Positions 26,927 to 37,056 of a stretch of DNA of 64,000 bases are shown in pieces. The DNA comes from Pontibacter harenae (lineage in GTDB: Bacteria > Bacteroidota > Bacteroidia > Cytophagales > Hymenobacteraceae). The stretch spans positions 62,001 to 126,000 of the forward strand of contig NZ_JAJJWH010000009.1 in the NCBI RefSeq assembly GCF_020907245.1, read 5' to 3'. How positions within the stretch are numbered: the stretch's first letter is position 1; each line of letters opens with the position of its first letter. The position numbers and the translations under genes were made by a program. The notes beneath the pieces are model-generated. The model did no database searches, was not told the origin of the DNA, and saw only the letters and a program-made list of their open reading frames with translations.

Positions 26927-27338
26927 TTCTAGCTGTATATGCTTTAAACCACCCCTCATATAATGTGGGAAGCCTGCCGTACTCCCTTTTTTAATAAAGT
27001 ATAGTTACTGGTTTAGCCCCAGAACCAGAAACAGGCGGCTGGTGAGAAGGACAACCTGCTTCTCAAAGAAAAAGGAGAACCATCTGGCAAGCCTGAATAT
27101 CATGTTCAGCCACAGAAACAGCCAAAATGAAAACATCATACATTGTGAACCACAACCAAAAATTATACTGAAAGTAAGGAATGATTCCCCTCTATGGAGA
27201 CGCGTCCAATTCGAAAATATAGCTGCTACTACAGTAAAGGCTGGAAAACTCATCTGTGAAAGCTCACATCCTTTATCCTTAAACAAGGTAAGGTAGTTGG
27301 ATCATAGCATAGAAACCAGTCGCGTTTGCAGCTGCCGA
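26927..27338. other. Intergenic region without recognisable gene
   Basis: About 410 bases between the pdhB terminator and the stop of the YihY-type gene. Overlapping open frames of 93 (minus) and 84 (plus) codons exist but show no family features and are likely chance. Nothing else was seen. Confidence 0.5.
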
Positions 27339-28253
27339 TTAGCCCTCCGTCTCAATTTCCGTCTTTTTTACTTTTACAGCATTGTCCTCAGGTATAATGC
27401 CTCGGTCGTGCTCACGGGAATAAACTTGTGTAAACTCGGCACCGAAAAGAAAAATAACTGAGGCATAGTAAATCCATATCAGTATCAGCACCATAGAACC
27501 CGCAGCACCATAACTGTCGGCAATCTCGTTGTACTGGAAGTAGACATTAAGGGCATACTTACCTAGGCCAAGCAGAATGGCAGTAACAAACGCCCCTACC
27601 CATACATTATGCCATCTTATTTTTGCGTCGGGCAGCACCTTGAATATGACTGCGAAAATGAGTGTACTGATCAGTATAGACATCAGCACATTGCCGACAG
27701 TGATAAAATAAACAGCCACACCTGAAAACTGCTCGCGCAGGTAGTCATTAACAACACCCATAATTATATCTACGGATAAAGAAACCAGCAGCAGAAAACC
27801 AAGGCTCACCACCAGTGCAAGCGACATTACTCTGTCGATTATCAGCTTCAGCCAGCCTTTTTCTGGTTTAGCCCTTACCTCCCACATAGCGTTAATGGAA
27901 TCCTGTAAAGCGACAAACACAGTCGTGGCACTGAAAATCATAACGGAGATGCCTACGATAGTGGCCCAAAAACTAGACGATGACTGACTGGCGTTTTCTA
28001 TTATATCCTGAATCTGGGAGGCACTGCCTTGCCCTACTATGCCACCGATCTGCTTTACCACCTGCCCTTTTACCGCATCCTGCCCAAAAACTGTAGAGGC
28101 AATCCGAATCATGATGATTAAAATAGCTGGCATCGAGAAGATGGTATAAAAACCGATGATGGCTGCATAATCCAGCGGTCTATCATCTGCAAATTCTTTG
28201 AATGTCTGCTTTGTTATGTCCCAGCCATTCCCTAATCCTTTGTAAAAACTCAT
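27339..28253 (-). CDS. YihY/BrkB (virulence factor BrkB) family membrane protein
   Basis: An inner-membrane protein of 304 residues with about six hydrophobic helices. The family features include the N-terminal DRPLDYAAIIGFYTIFSMPAIL, VFVALQDSINAMWEVRAKPEKGW, the FKVLPDAKIRWHNVWVGAFVTAILLGLGKYALNVYF region given here in outline, and YGAAGSMVLILIWIYYASVIFLFGAEFTQVY. The family is often called a ribonuclease BN homologue by mistake; its function is not established. A charged cytoplasmic tail follows. Confidence 0.9.
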   Translation of the reverse strand: MSFYKGLGNGWDITKQTFKEFADDRPLDYAAIIGFYTIFSMPAILIIMIRIASTVFGQDAVKGQVVKQIGGIVGQGSASQIQDIIENASQSSSSFWATIVGISVMIFSATTVFVALQDSINAMWEVRAKPEKGWLKLIIDRVMSLALVVSLGFLLLVSLSVDIIMGVVNDYLREQFSGVAVYFITVGNVLMSILISTLIFAVIFKVLPDAKIRWHNVWVGAFVTAILLGLGKYALNVYFQYNEIADSYGAAGSMVLILIWIYYASVIFLFGAEFTQVYSREHDRGIIPEDNAVKVKKTEIETEG

Positions 28254-28433
28254 AGCAGCTAATTTGATTTTGCCACTGTGTTAAAAGCTTTAGCAGTGGC
28301 CTTAATTTTTACTACGGAACAAAGCAAGCTGATGATATAGCCACAAAGCAAAAGCCTTGCACAATTTAATTTTGTTCGTTCTGTGGGATTTGCATAAGTA
28401 AACAGGGAAGGATTATACTTGCTTTACGACATA

Positions 28434-29147
28434 TTAGTGCTGCAGCTTAAGCTTAGCAAGGTAATTACCGTATTCTCCATCGTAGAGCACTTCAAAGCTG
28501 TATCCATGCATTACTGCATAATTCTGCAAAAGATCAGCATCTATGTACAGCCATTTAAATGGGCCACTTTCATGGTTACCGTACTTCATGTTGTAAGTTA
28601 TTTCGCCATAATAGCCAGCGTTCAAATCTAAGAGCACAGAGCCATCCTCCTCCTCGTACATATACAGTATGTCTGCTGATTCTAACAAAATCTGACCGCC
28701 AGGCAGCAACAGTTTTTTAGCATGCTCCAGAAAACGCTCCAGCCCCTCCAGGTTACCAACTATACCAATTCCGTTCATTAGCATAAGCAGTGTGGTATAC
28801 TTCTGTCCTTCCATCTGCAACACATCCTGCCGCAAAACATGCTGTACCCCCCGTTCCCGCATTATTGCAGTGGCCTTTTCTGAAACATCTACTGCGGTAA
28901 CTTCTAAACCTTTTTTTTGTAACTCCAGGCTATGTGTACCAACCCCTGCTCCAACATCCAGCACTATCCCGCTGCAATGTTCTAGTGCTATGTTCTCTAA
29001 CTCTGGCATTTCGTCCCATGTTCTGAAAAGGTAGCTGGCAGGTATCACATCATCTTCGGTAATATTACTTTCTACAGTTATCTCTGCATCTGCTTCACCA
29101 TTTAAATAAGCTTCTGCAGCAGCACCAATAGGGTCGTTTAATTCCAT
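28434..29147 (-). CDS. Class I SAM-dependent methyltransferase
   Basis: A 237-residue protein with Rossmann-type methyltransferase motifs: motif I VLDVGAGVGTHSLEL near residue 62, the acidic end of strand 2 in VTAVDVSEKAT, and a post-I segment LLMLMNGIGIVGNLEGLERFL with GGQILLESADILYMYEEEDG after it. The substrate is unknown. It is divergent from the DinB-family gene over a 203-base gap that probably holds both promoters. Confidence 0.85.
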   Translation of the reverse strand: MELNDPIGAAAEAYLNGEADAEITVESNITEDDVIPASYLFRTWDEMPELENIALEHCSGIVLDVGAGVGTHSLELQKKGLEVTAVDVSEKATAIMRERGVQHVLRQDVLQMEGQKYTTLLMLMNGIGIVGNLEGLERFLEHAKKLLLPGGQILLESADILYMYEEEDGSVLLDLNAGYYGEITYNMKYGNHESGPFKWLYIDADLLQNYAVMHGYSFEVLYDGEYGNYLAKLKLQH

Positions 29148-29350
29148 TTTTCATTTCGATTTAAGGCTGCAAATAACGATACAAATGTGCTTTTTTAAAA
29201 ATAATTTGAACTATATCAATTATTTAAAGACACAAGCAAGATCACATACACCTAATAGTCAACATATTATGACTAAAAACAGAAACTAATGATTTGTATT
29301 AATCAGAAAAAGACGTAGCTTTATACCTACAACTGCTACAGATAAGGCTT

Positions 29351-29920
29351 ATGACAACAATTGCTTATAGCCATATACAGGTTATGCATCCCAAACTGGA
29401 ACAACTGTACCTAAGGCTTGAAAAGACCAGGAATAGACTTCTAGACGAGCTGGAAGGACTGGACGATGATCTTCTAAACTCAAAACCCACAGCTGAAAAG
29501 TGGTCTATAAACCAGATTGTGGCTCACATGCTCTTAGTTGAAAAAGTAACAGCAAGTTATGTGCATCGTAAGCTGGAAACTCCTGAAGAGTTGGAAGATT
29601 CTTCTCTGAAGAGTTCCTTTAAATCCCTCCTGATGAAAGTGCTACTCAAGACAGGGATAAAGTTTAAAGCGCCTTCAGTTGTTGCTAATGTACCTGCTAC
29701 AGCCGATCTTTTAGCACTCAGATACGACTGGGACCAGCTTCGTTATAAACTGGAAGATATTTTGACTGAAATACCAGATTACCTGTTATACAAAAACGTT
29801 TTTAACCATCCTAAAGCTGGTCCGCTCACAGTCCACCAAACCCTTCACTTTTTGCAAGACCACTTCGACCACCACCTCCGCCAGATACAGCAACGGAAAG
29901 CTTCGCTACTTAGAGGCTAG
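29351..29920 (+). CDS. DinB family protein (DinB_2)
   Basis: A 189-residue four-helix bundle protein. AEKWSINQIVAHMLLVEKVT near residue 50 and VHQTLHFLQDHFDHHLRQI near the C-terminus supply the three histidines that usually bind a metal in DinB/YfiT-like proteins. Members include thiol-dependent hydrolases and transferases, but most, including this one, have no assigned substrate. An in-frame ATG also lies at residue 13; the upstream ATG was kept. Confidence 0.82.
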   Translation: MTTIAYSHIQVMHPKLEQLYLRLEKTRNRLLDELEGLDDDLLNSKPTAEKWSINQIVAHMLLVEKVTASYVHRKLETPEELEDSSLKSSFKSLLMKVLLKTGIKFKAPSVVANVPATADLLALRYDWDQLRYKLEDILTEIPDYLLYKNVFNHPKAGPLTVHQTLHFLQDHFDHHLRQIQQRKASLLRG

Positions 29921-30008
29921 TGCTTTCCATGATAGTTGTTCGCCAGGCAATTTTCCACCTAAGCCATAATGCCCTTTTAACTTTCTAGCCTCTTTTAATC
30001 TTAACTCT

Positions 30009-30761
30009 TTACCGTCTGTCTTCCCGCACCGAAGCCAAGGCTTTTACTTTTGCATTTTTGATGTGTTCAATTATGAGGTCCAGGTTGTAGCCATCCAGTG
30101 CACGGGCAAATACAAAAGGGCCTTCGCCGCGCATCTTTAAGGAGTCGCGCTCCATCACACCCAAATCTGCTCTTACCATATCGGCAATATCTATTTTATT
30201 AATTACCAGCAAATCTGATTGGGTAATGCCTGGTCCGCCTTTGCGTGGCACTTTATCACCTCCCGATACATCAATTACGTAAATAGAAAAGTCTACTAAC
30301 TCACGGCTGAAGTGCGCGGCTAGGTTATCACCCCCGCTTTCCACGAAAAGGTAGTCAATTTTATAGTTGAACCGGCTCATAAGGCCTTCTAGCGCATCCA
30401 TGTTTAGCGAAATATCTTCGCGTATGGCAGCATGCGGGCAACCACCTGTCTCTACGCCCACTATGCGGTCATCGCTCAGAGCGCTGTTGCGGATAAGAAA
30501 CTCCGCGTCTTCCCGTGTAAAAATATCGTTTGTTACAACGCCTAGCTCAAAATCGTTACGCATCCGCTCGCAAAGTGCTTTCAGCAAAGCTGTTTTACCA
30601 GTGCCTACAGGTCCGCCTATGCCTACTGTAAAAGCTCGTTTTCGGAAATTACGGTACGAAGGCAGCTTACGGGTATCGCGCTCATTATAGTCTCCTGGAG
30701 ATTCGTAAGTCTCGTGTGAGTGGCCGTGCAGCAGAAGAGCTAGTTTATCGACAAATGCCAT
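30009..30761 (-). CDS. ureG: Urease accessory GTPase UreG
   Basis: A SIMIBI-class GTPase that delivers nickel to apo-urease. The P-loop [11 protein letters not shown] is near residue 51. The nickel-binding Cys-Pro-His is in [16 protein letters not shown], and NKIDIAD is the guanine-specificity motif. At 250 residues it is longer than the usual 200-210, because of a polar N-terminal extension with several histidines ([12 protein letters not shown]), as in UreG proteins that carry their own metal-binding tail. It is the last gene of the urease operon; ureD does not follow it. Confidence 0.95.
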   Translation of the reverse strand: MAFVDKLALLLHGHSHETYESPGDYNERDTRKLPSYRNFRKRAFTVGIGGPVGTGKTALLKALCERMRNDFELGVVTNDIFTREDAEFLIRNSALSDDRIVGVETGGCPHAAIREDISLNMDALEGLMSRFNYKIDYLFVESGGDNLAAHFSRELVDFSIYVIDVSGGDKVPRKGGPGITQSDLLVINKIDIADMVRADLGVMERDSLKMRGEGPFVFARALDGYNLDLIIEHIKNAKVKALASVREDRR

Positions 30762-30828
30762 GTTTTTAGTGTGTTAGTTGTAGTGAAGGTGTGAATTATA
30801 TTGTCTTCTTAATCTTTTACTTGCGCGG

Positions 30829-31506
30829 CTAATTCTGAAACAGCTTTGAGTAAATATCTTCGTGAAAGACCTGTAAGGTATCAAGCAAAAAAGCTGATCG
30901 GGAAGCTTGACTATAGCCTTTCTTAACATTGCTTTCCATCAGGTTTTCGAAAACGGCATAAAAATCATGCTGCAGCTTATGTCCTTCCATCGGCCCTATA
31001 AAACCTAGCCTGATTGCGGCACTAAGTTGGTCGCGCAAGGTCATGTGCAAGTACATCAACTGGCAGTCATATAAAGCATAGCCCGACCTTTTAAGCCCAA
31101 GGGCATACACCAGCACAAAGTGCAGGCTTAACTGCCGCTCCGTAAACCACTGTTGCAACTCCTCTATACCTGCCTCTGGATAAAAGGATGTAAGCAGCTT
31201 TAACCAGTTTTTGCCTTGCACAATGCTGGCCTTGTGCATCGTCGGCACGAGCATCATAGCGTCGTACTCCTCGGCTATTGTTTGCAGTTGCTCATTCAGA
31301 TCGTCTTGCTCTAATTTATAACAGGAAGTCATGAACGGAAACTCCATGCTCACCACCTGCTGCTGGTACGCATACAGGTAATTGCGCAGCCCGAACTGGT
31401 TTTTGATCAAGCCAAACGTTATACTGCTCTCCAACCCGTAAGAGTAGGCAAAAGAACCCGTCGGAATAGAGGAATCAACTAAGTGCAGCAGGCGCGCGAA
31501 TTGCAT
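30829..31506 (-). CDS. ureF: Urease accessory protein UreF
   Basis: An all-helical chaperone of 225 residues that recruits UreG to the urease-UreD complex and gates GTP hydrolysis. The N-terminal LLHLVDSSIPTGSFAYSYGLES is the characteristic UreF opening, and LGFIGPMEGHKLQHDF is in the C-terminal half. It lies 125 bases after ureC, an interval too short for ureE, and 67 bases before ureG. Confidence 0.93.
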   Translation of the reverse strand: MQFARLLHLVDSSIPTGSFAYSYGLESSITFGLIKNQFGLRNYLYAYQQQVVSMEFPFMTSCYKLEQDDLNEQLQTIAEEYDAMMLVPTMHKASIVQGKNWLKLLTSFYPEAGIEELQQWFTERQLSLHFVLVYALGLKRSGYALYDCQLMYLHMTLRDQLSAAIRLGFIGPMEGHKLQHDFYAVFENLMESNVKKGYSQASRSAFLLDTLQVFHEDIYSKLFQN

Positions 31507-31631
31507 GGGCTATGTTTTTTACATGAACAGTTCTTGGCACAGACATAAACTGGTCTGAAAGATGCTGTAAGGCCTATTGAGAAAATGAAGTACAAGCATT
31601 ACCTGCTCAAGAACCTTTCTGGTTTTAATTC

Positions 31632-33353
31632 CTAAAACAGATTGTACAGCTGTGCCAGCGGCAGTTTAGTGGCTGGTTCACAAGTTAAATGCACACCGTC
31701 TACAGTTACTTTATAGGTCTCTGGGTCTACATCTATGTTAGGCAGATAGCTGTTTAGCTCCATATCCTTTTTGCTGACGCTGCGGCAGTTTTTTACGCCC
31801 ACCACTTGTTTTTGCAAACCATAGTTACGCTTTACGTGCTCTACCGAAGCCTGCGACACAAACACCATAGAGGTCTGACCGATGGCTCCACCAAAAGCGC
31901 CGAACATGGGGCGCGAGAAGTATGGCTGTGGCGTTGGAATGGAAGCGTTGGCGTCTCCCATCTGCGATTGCACAATTACGCCACCTTTAATCACCATTTC
32001 AGGTCTTGATCCGAAAAAGGCTGGCTTCCAGAGTACCAGATCAGCCAACTTACCTAACTCTACAGAACCTATTTCGTCCGAAAAACCATGTGCTTTAGCT
32101 GGGTTGATGGTATACTTAGCGACATAGCGTTTCACTCTATAGTTATCGGCTTTTCCTTTCGTTGCAGCATCTTCTGGTAACAGATCGCGCTGCACTTTCA
32201 TTTTGTGAGCTGTTTGCCAGGTGCGCGTAATCACTTCCCCTACGCGCCCCATCGCCTGCGAGTCGGAAGCGATGATAGACAAGGCTCCCATGTCATGCAA
32301 AATGTCTTCGGCAGCTATGGTTTCGCCACGGATACGGCTCTCGGCAAAGGCCACGTCTTCTGGTATGTTTTTATCCAGGTGATGGCACACCATCAGCATA
32401 TCGAGGTGCTCGTCTATAGTATTTACCGTGAAAGGCCGTGTTGGATTGGTGGAGGAAGGAATGACATTGGGCTCGCCGCAGATTTTGATAATGTCTGGTG
32501 CGTGACCGCCGCCTGCTCCCTCGGTGTGATAAGCATGAATAGTTCTGCCTTTAAAAGCGTTGGTAGAAGTCTCCACAAAGCCGCTTTCGTTCAGCGTATC
32601 AGTGTGGATACAGACTTGCACATCGTATTGATCGGCTATACTTAAACAGTTATCGATGGCAGCAGGCGTGGTGCCCCAGTCTTCATGCAACTTAAAACCT
32701 AACGCACCAGCCTCCACCTGTTCTATCAGCCCCTCAGGTTTGGCAGAATTGCCTTTGCCCAGAAAGCCAAAGTTCAGCGGAAAAGCCTCTGTTGATTTTA
32801 GCATCATCTCTATAAAAAATGCCCCTGGCGTACACGTTGTCGCATTAGTACCAGCCGCCGGACCAGTACCGCCGCCTACCATGGTTGTAACACCCGAGGC
32901 AAGCGCCTCCGTTATCTGCTGCGGACAAATAAAATGAATATGACAATCAATACCGCCAGCCGTCAGAATAAGCCCCTCTCCTGCCACTACTTCTGTTGTT
33001 ACGCCCACAATCATTCCTGGCGTTACTCCTGGCATAATGTGCGGATTACCAGCTTTGCCTATACCTGAAATTCTTCCATCTTTTATACCGATGTCTGCTT
33101 TATAAATACCTGTATAATCTACTACCAAGGCATTTGTAATAAGCATATCCAGTGCATCGGCCTGAGCTATACCTGCGGTTTGGCCCATGCCGTCGCGCAA
33201 CACTTTGCCGCCACCAAACTTACACTCCTCCCCATAAACGGTATAGTCTTTCTCTACCTCCACTACCAGGTCAGTATCGCCGAGGCGTACTTTGTCTCCT
33301 ACCGTGGGGCCATACATATCGGCATAAGCGCGTCGGTCTATTTTAAAACTCAT
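31632..33353 (-). CDS. ureC: Urease alpha subunit
   Basis: The catalytic subunit of urease (urea to ammonia and carbamate), 573 residues. The nickel ligands are all recognisable: HIHFICPQQ, the carbamylated lysine in [32 protein letters not shown] and the aspartate in [14 protein letters not shown]. The mobile flap histidines lie in [14 protein letters not shown]. The sequence looks intact and active. It is followed by ureF and ureG but not by ureE. Confidence 0.97.
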   Translation of the reverse strand: MSFKIDRRAYADMYGPTVGDKVRLGDTDLVVEVEKDYTVYGEECKFGGGKVLRDGMGQTAGIAQADALDMLITNALVVDYTGIYKADIGIKDGRISGIGKAGNPHIMPGVTPGMIVGVTTEVVAGEGLILTAGGIDCHIHFICPQQITEALASGVTTMVGGGTGPAAGTNATTCTPGAFFIEMMLKSTEAFPLNFGFLGKGNSAKPEGLIEQVEAGALGFKLHEDWGTTPAAIDNCLSIADQYDVQVCIHTDTLNESGFVETSTNAFKGRTIHAYHTEGAGGGHAPDIIKICGEPNVIPSSTNPTRPFTVNTIDEHLDMLMVCHHLDKNIPEDVAFAESRIRGETIAAEDILHDMGALSIIASDSQAMGRVGEVITRTWQTAHKMKVQRDLLPEDAATKGKADNYRVKRYVAKYTINPAKAHGFSDEIGSVELGKLADLVLWKPAFFGSRPEMVIKGGVIVQSQMGDANASIPTPQPYFSRPMFGAFGGAIGQTSMVFVSQASVEHVKRNYGLQKQVVGVKNCRSVSKKDMELNSYLPNIDVDPETYKVTVDGVHLTCEPATKLPLAQLYNLF

Positions 33354-33410
33354 AGGAAGTTGATTATGAAAGAGTGTATTTGTATGAATTGAATGTGAAC
33401 AAATAATGTC

Positions 33411-34160
33411 CTAATGCAAGAAACCTTCGGACTTCATTTTGGCTACTGCCTCGGCTTTAGTCTCTTCGCTTAAGCTGCCCCCGATAAGGTTGTTGCCGCC
33501 GTATACTTTCCGCTCGCCTGACAGTGCTACCAACTGCACTCGCTTCCGTTCACCAGGCTCGAAACGCACCGCTGTACCTGCAGGTATATTCAATCTGTAC
33601 CCAAAGGACTTTTCGCGATCGAACTGCAGTTTGGCGTTGGTCTCAAAGAACGGATAATGCGAACCCACCTGCACAGGTCTGTCTCCCATGTTGGTTACCT
33701 CCAAGTCTATCACCTCCCGATCTTTATTCAACTCCAGTTCCCCTTCTGAAAGCATGTAGGCTCCAGGATCGGCGTTAACTAGGTTATCAGGAGAATTCGT
33801 TTGATTTGATTTGGTGAGACCCGAACCGTAAAGGGCCAGTTCTGATATACCTCTTTCCCTGCACACAGGATGATGCACCGTTACTAGTTTCGTACCGTCG
33901 GGAAAAGTACCTTCTACCTGTACTTCGTGTAGCATGTCGGCAACGCCTTCCATCACATCCTCCAACCCCAGCAGCTTTTTGCCTTTGTCCATTAGCGTCG
34001 CCACGCTTTCACCGTCGCGAATAAACTCCAACAGCTGCGTCGCAATCAGGGCAACCGTCTCGGGGTAGTTTAGTCGCAGACCTCTGGCATACCTTTTCTG
34101 CGCCACAAAGCCAGCGTTGTGCAGCACCAACTTATCAATATCTTTTGGGGAGAGATGCAT
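33411..34160 (-). CDS. ureAB: Fused urease gamma-beta subunit
   Basis: A single 249-residue polypeptide joining the gamma subunit (residues 1 to about 100: MHLSPKDIDKLVLHNAG, LNYPETVALIATQLLEFIRDG, LVTVHHPVC) to the beta subunit (from about residue 130: GELELNKDREVIDLEVTNMGDRPVQVGSHYPFFE, shown here in part). The fusion is found in several bacterial groups, for example Helicobacter UreA. The linker region is SGLTKSNQTNSPDN. It is immediately upstream of ureC and would form the structural core with it. Confidence 0.95.
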   Translation of the reverse strand: MHLSPKDIDKLVLHNAGFVAQKRYARGLRLNYPETVALIATQLLEFIRDGESVATLMDKGKKLLGLEDVMEGVADMLHEVQVEGTFPDGTKLVTVHHPVCRERGISELALYGSGLTKSNQTNSPDNLVNADPGAYMLSEGELELNKDREVIDLEVTNMGDRPVQVGSHYPFFETNAKLQFDREKSFGYRLNIPAGTAVRFEPGERKRVQLVALSGERKVYGGNNLIGGSLSEETKAEAVAKMKSEGFLH

Positions 34161-34199
34161 GTTTGAGTTAAAGAGTTAGAGGGTTTAGGAGTTAGAAAG

Positions 34200-34808
34200 T
34201 TATCGCTGTAAAAGGTTTTCGTAGATCATGTAGCTGCCGTAGAGAATGCAGATGAAGGACGAAAGTACGACAATGCCGCTTCGGAAGGCGCGGTTAATTT
34301 TCATGCGCTGCGTGAACGGAATACTGAACATGCCTGCTGCTATAAACATACCGATGATAGAGCCTACACCAAATACCAAAATATAAAGTATACCCAGTAT
34401 CGGATCACTGATTTCGCTCATTACAATAAGCACCAGCGCACCACTCCCTGCCAGACCGTGTATAAGCCCGACAGTATAAGCCAAACCATGCTGGTACTTA
34501 GGTGCTCTAACCTTGGTATAGTTGCCTTTGTTGAAAAGTCGGCTGAAGCCCATAATGACCAGCACCAGGCCGACAAAAGCCTCAAAATAACCAGAACTAA
34601 AAATGGTAAGTCTGCTCAACAAAATAACAGAACCCACTATAAACAAGGTGGTAGTATGCCCCAAACCCCAATAAAAGCCATCCTTCACTGCCAGTACCAC
34701 GCTATCCCGCTTCGAAACAATATTGCTAACCGCTAGCAGGTGGTCTGCTTCAAAAGCATGACCTATTCCTACAACGGAGGCAAACAGAATGGGCAATAAG
34801 GCTTCCAT
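34200..34808 (-). CDS. UreH/NiCoT-like nickel permease
   Basis: A 202-residue membrane protein with about six helices. The first helix carries H-A-F-E-A-D-H (residues 17-23), which fits the HX4DH signature of nickel/cobalt transporters. A second histidine-bearing helix has GLGHTTTLFIVGSVILL, and a third has LAYTVGLIHGLAGSGALVL. It is the first gene of the urease operon, 39 bases before ureAB, so nickel uptake for urease is the natural reading. This is the membrane protein called UreH in Bacillus, distinct from the UreD chaperone that is sometimes also named UreH. Confidence 0.85.
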   Translation of the reverse strand: MEALLPILFASVVGIGHAFEADHLLAVSNIVSKRDSVVLAVKDGFYWGLGHTTTLFIVGSVILLSRLTIFSSGYFEAFVGLVLVIMGFSRLFNKGNYTKVRAPKYQHGLAYTVGLIHGLAGSGALVLIVMSEISDPILGILYILVFGVGSIIGMFIAAGMFSIPFTQRMKINRAFRSGIVVLSSFICILYGSYMIYENLLQR

Positions 34809-35033
34809 AGTTCTAGTAGTTGCTTTGCAGTTTTGTATGTAATATACCTATTTTTTGATTTGTTGCTAAATAAACTTTCATAAAGGCATCAAAATGATAA
34901 GCTTTTATAATTGAAAATCTCATGCCTACAACCTTCCCAATTAGCCTTAACTGGGAATGTGCTTGCGCAATCTCCTCTAGAAAAGGCAACCTTACGTGCA
35001 AGGGTAGGTATAGATTTTATAAACCAAAAAACT

Positions 35034-35840
35034 ATGAAAACAGAAAATAAGAGACTAGAAGGCCAAGTAGCCGTTATTACGGGAGCAAGCTCAGGCATTG
35101 GGCAGGGCATTGCCATTGCGATGGGACGTGAAGGTGCTAAAGTAGTCATAAACTACTATTCCGATGAAGAGGGTGCTAACTACACAAAATCCGAAATTGA
35201 AAAAGCAGGCGGAACTGCTATTACCATCGGGGCGAATGTTTCGAAGGAAGACGAAGTGCAGAAGATTTTTGAGACAGCCAGAGAAGCTTTCGGAACGATA
35301 GACATATTGGTAAACAACGCAGGTATACAGCAGGATGCTAGTCTGCTGGAAATGAGCTTGGAGCAGTGGCAAAAAGTTATCAGCACTAACCTGACTGGTC
35401 CGTTTCTTTGTGCCAAAGAGGCTGCCAAAGAGTTCGTGAAGAACGGCGTGAAAGAAGGTGTTTCTAAAGCGGCTGGCAAAATCATTTTCATCAGTTCGGT
35501 ACACGATATCATTCCGTGGGGCGGCCGCGTAAACTATACTGCTGCCAAAGGTGGAGTAATGATGATGATGAAAACGCTAGCCCAAGAACTGGCATCGGAT
35601 AGAATACGCGTGAACAGCATTTCGCCTGGCGCTATTAAAACAGACATCAACAAAAAAGATTGGGAATCTGAAGAAGGAAAGCAGAAGATGCTGTCGCAGA
35701 TACCTTACGGACGCATAGGAGAACCAGAAGACATTGCCAAAGTAGCCGTGTGGCTAGCCACTGATGAAGCCGATTATGTAACAGGTGCTACTATTTATGT
35801 GGATGGCGGTATGGTGCTGTATCCTTCGTTTAATGAGTAG
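35034..35840 (+). CDS. SDR family oxidoreductase, glucose 1-dehydrogenase-like
   Basis: A classical short-chain dehydrogenase of 268 residues. The cofactor site is ITGASSGIGQGIA, followed by DILVNNAGIQQ, the catalytic Ser in IIFISSVHDIIPWGG and the Tyr-x3-Lys in NYTAAKGGVMMM. The C-terminal YVTGATIYVDGGM is typical. The frame is open from 34911, but the ATG at 35034 gives the standard N-terminus (MKTENKRLEGQVAVITG). Glucose 1-dehydrogenase is the nearest family resemblance; the real substrate is not certain. Confidence 0.86.
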   Translation: MKTENKRLEGQVAVITGASSGIGQGIAIAMGREGAKVVINYYSDEEGANYTKSEIEKAGGTAITIGANVSKEDEVQKIFETAREAFGTIDILVNNAGIQQDASLLEMSLEQWQKVISTNLTGPFLCAKEAAKEFVKNGVKEGVSKAAGKIIFISSVHDIIPWGGRVNYTAAKGGVMMMMKTLAQELASDRIRVNSISPGAIKTDINKKDWESEEGKQKMLSQIPYGRIGEPEDIAKVAVWLATDEADYVTGATIYVDGGMVLYPSFNE

Positions 35841-35955
35841 AATTATGAAGCCTCTGCTGCTGTTGTGTTTTTTGAACAACAACCTGATGGAGGTACTGTT
35901 TTCTTAATGTTCGGCTTACAGATAGCAGCAGCTATTTTTAGTCAGACTATAGGAT

Positions 35956-36002
35956 GAAAAAAAAGCAGGGGCAGAGGAAACTGCCTCCGCTCCTGCTTTT
36001 TT
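35956..36002 (+). terminator. Intrinsic terminator after the SDR gene
   Basis: An A-rich left arm containing AGCAGGGGCAGAGG pairs with CCTCCGCTCCTGCTTTTTT, with two G:U-type positions, and ends in a T run. Confidence 0.7.
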
Positions 36003-36051
36003 ATTTTAAACTTGCTAATTAAGCAAAGTATAAAATGATGTATTACGAAGC

Positions 36052-36083
36052 ATTAGAAAAGCATTACAGCACGCTTTTCTAAT
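36052..36083 (-). terminator. Possible terminator after the YceI gene
   Basis: An 11-base perfect stem ATTAGAAAAGC/GCTTTTCTAAT with a 10-base loop lies just after the minus-strand YceI stop. Confidence 0.5.
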
Positions 36084-36098
36084 TTATAGCAGCGCTAC

Positions 36099-36635
36099 CT
36101 ACGCTTGTTTCACCAACTGAATTTCAGCATTCAGGCGAATATCATCACTTACTACTACATTGCCAGCTTCCGTTACAGCATCCCAGGTAAGGCCAAACTC
36201 TTTTCTGCTGATCTTGCCAGCTACAGTGAAACCTGCTTTTGTCTGTCCATAAGGGTCAACTACAATACCACCGAAATCTACATTCACGGTAACAGGCTTG
36301 GTTATACCTTTTATTGTCAGGTCGCCATGTAGTTTAGCCGTGTCTTCGTCTACTTTTTCGTAGTTTTTACCAACAAACCTTACTTCCGCGTTATTTTCTG
36401 CATCAAAGAAATCAGCAGATTTCAGGTGTGTGTCGCGCTGCTCGTTGTTGGTATTGATAGAGTTCACATCTGCCGTAAACACAATGCTGGAAGCCTTGGA
36501 GAAGTCATCTTCCTCTGTTTCAACCTCAGCATTGAAAGTCTGAAAATAACCTGTTACAGTTGTAATCATCAGGTGCTTTACCTTAAACTGAACTTCACTG
36601 TGTGTCGGATCGAGTGTCCATTTTACATTTGCCAT
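36099..36635 (-). CDS. YceI family protein
   Basis: A 178-residue lipocalin-like protein of the YceI family, which binds polyisoprenoid lipids in a beta-barrel pocket. The hallmark opening WTLDPTHSEVQFKVKHLMIT begins at residue 5. FSKASSIVFTADVNSINTNNEQRDTHLKSADFFDAE is given here only in outline; it is the conserved middle part. There is no signal peptide, unlike periplasmic members, so a cytoplasmic location is suggested. Confidence 0.9.
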   Translation of the reverse strand: MANVKWTLDPTHSEVQFKVKHLMITTVTGYFQTFNAEVETEEDDFSKASSIVFTADVNSINTNNEQRDTHLKSADFFDAENNAEVRFVGKNYEKVDEDTAKLHGDLTIKGITKPVTVNVDFGGIVVDPYGQTKAGFTVAGKISRKEFGLTWDAVTEAGNVVVSDDIRLNAEIQLVKQA

Positions 36636-37056
36636 AGTATTTATCTTTTAGGTTTGGGGTTTAAATATCAAATTAACTTCTCGCAAATATACGAGACTTT
36701 TATATTAATGTATATACAATAGTGATTACTACAGCAAACATTTTTTTAATCAACCTTCTTCAACACGCTATAGATCATTTCCAATCTTTAACATTAGGCT
36801 TAAGAAGTGCATGAGAAAAGCATAGGTTGATTAGTAGGCAATACAAAAGAGAAGCAGGCACAAAATAACTTGTTTCTAACTACTGTACCAGCTTCTTTAA
36901 TGATTTTACAGAATTGATCAAAACAGCATAAATGTGGCTCTCAAGAATTAAATCAAATAAAATTTGAAAAATAATTCCTGTTAAAGGGGATAGTTTTAAA
37001 CAAAGCCCGATATATATAAGCGAGGAGTAGCTCAGTAACAGACATTAAAATCACGA
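36636..37056. other. Intergenic region, divergent promoters of yceI-like and fecR-like genes
   Basis: About 420 bases with no supported gene. It is AT-rich and lies between two divergent starts. No sigma-factor gene precedes the FecR-like gene, contrary to the usual arrangement. Confidence 0.5.

Noticed and set aside
27005..27296. Overlapping 93-codon (minus) and 84-codon (plus) frames in the gap after pdhB
   Set aside because: No recognisable domain, and the two frames exclude one another; kept only as a note in the gap description.
32205..32645. 146-codon plus-strand frame within ureC
   Set aside because: ureC on the minus strand is complete with all active-site residues; the overlapping frame is a shadow.
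34911..35033. N-terminal extension of the SDR dehydrogenase
   Set aside because: The 41 extra residues do not match SDR N-termini; the ATG at 35034 gives the standard start.
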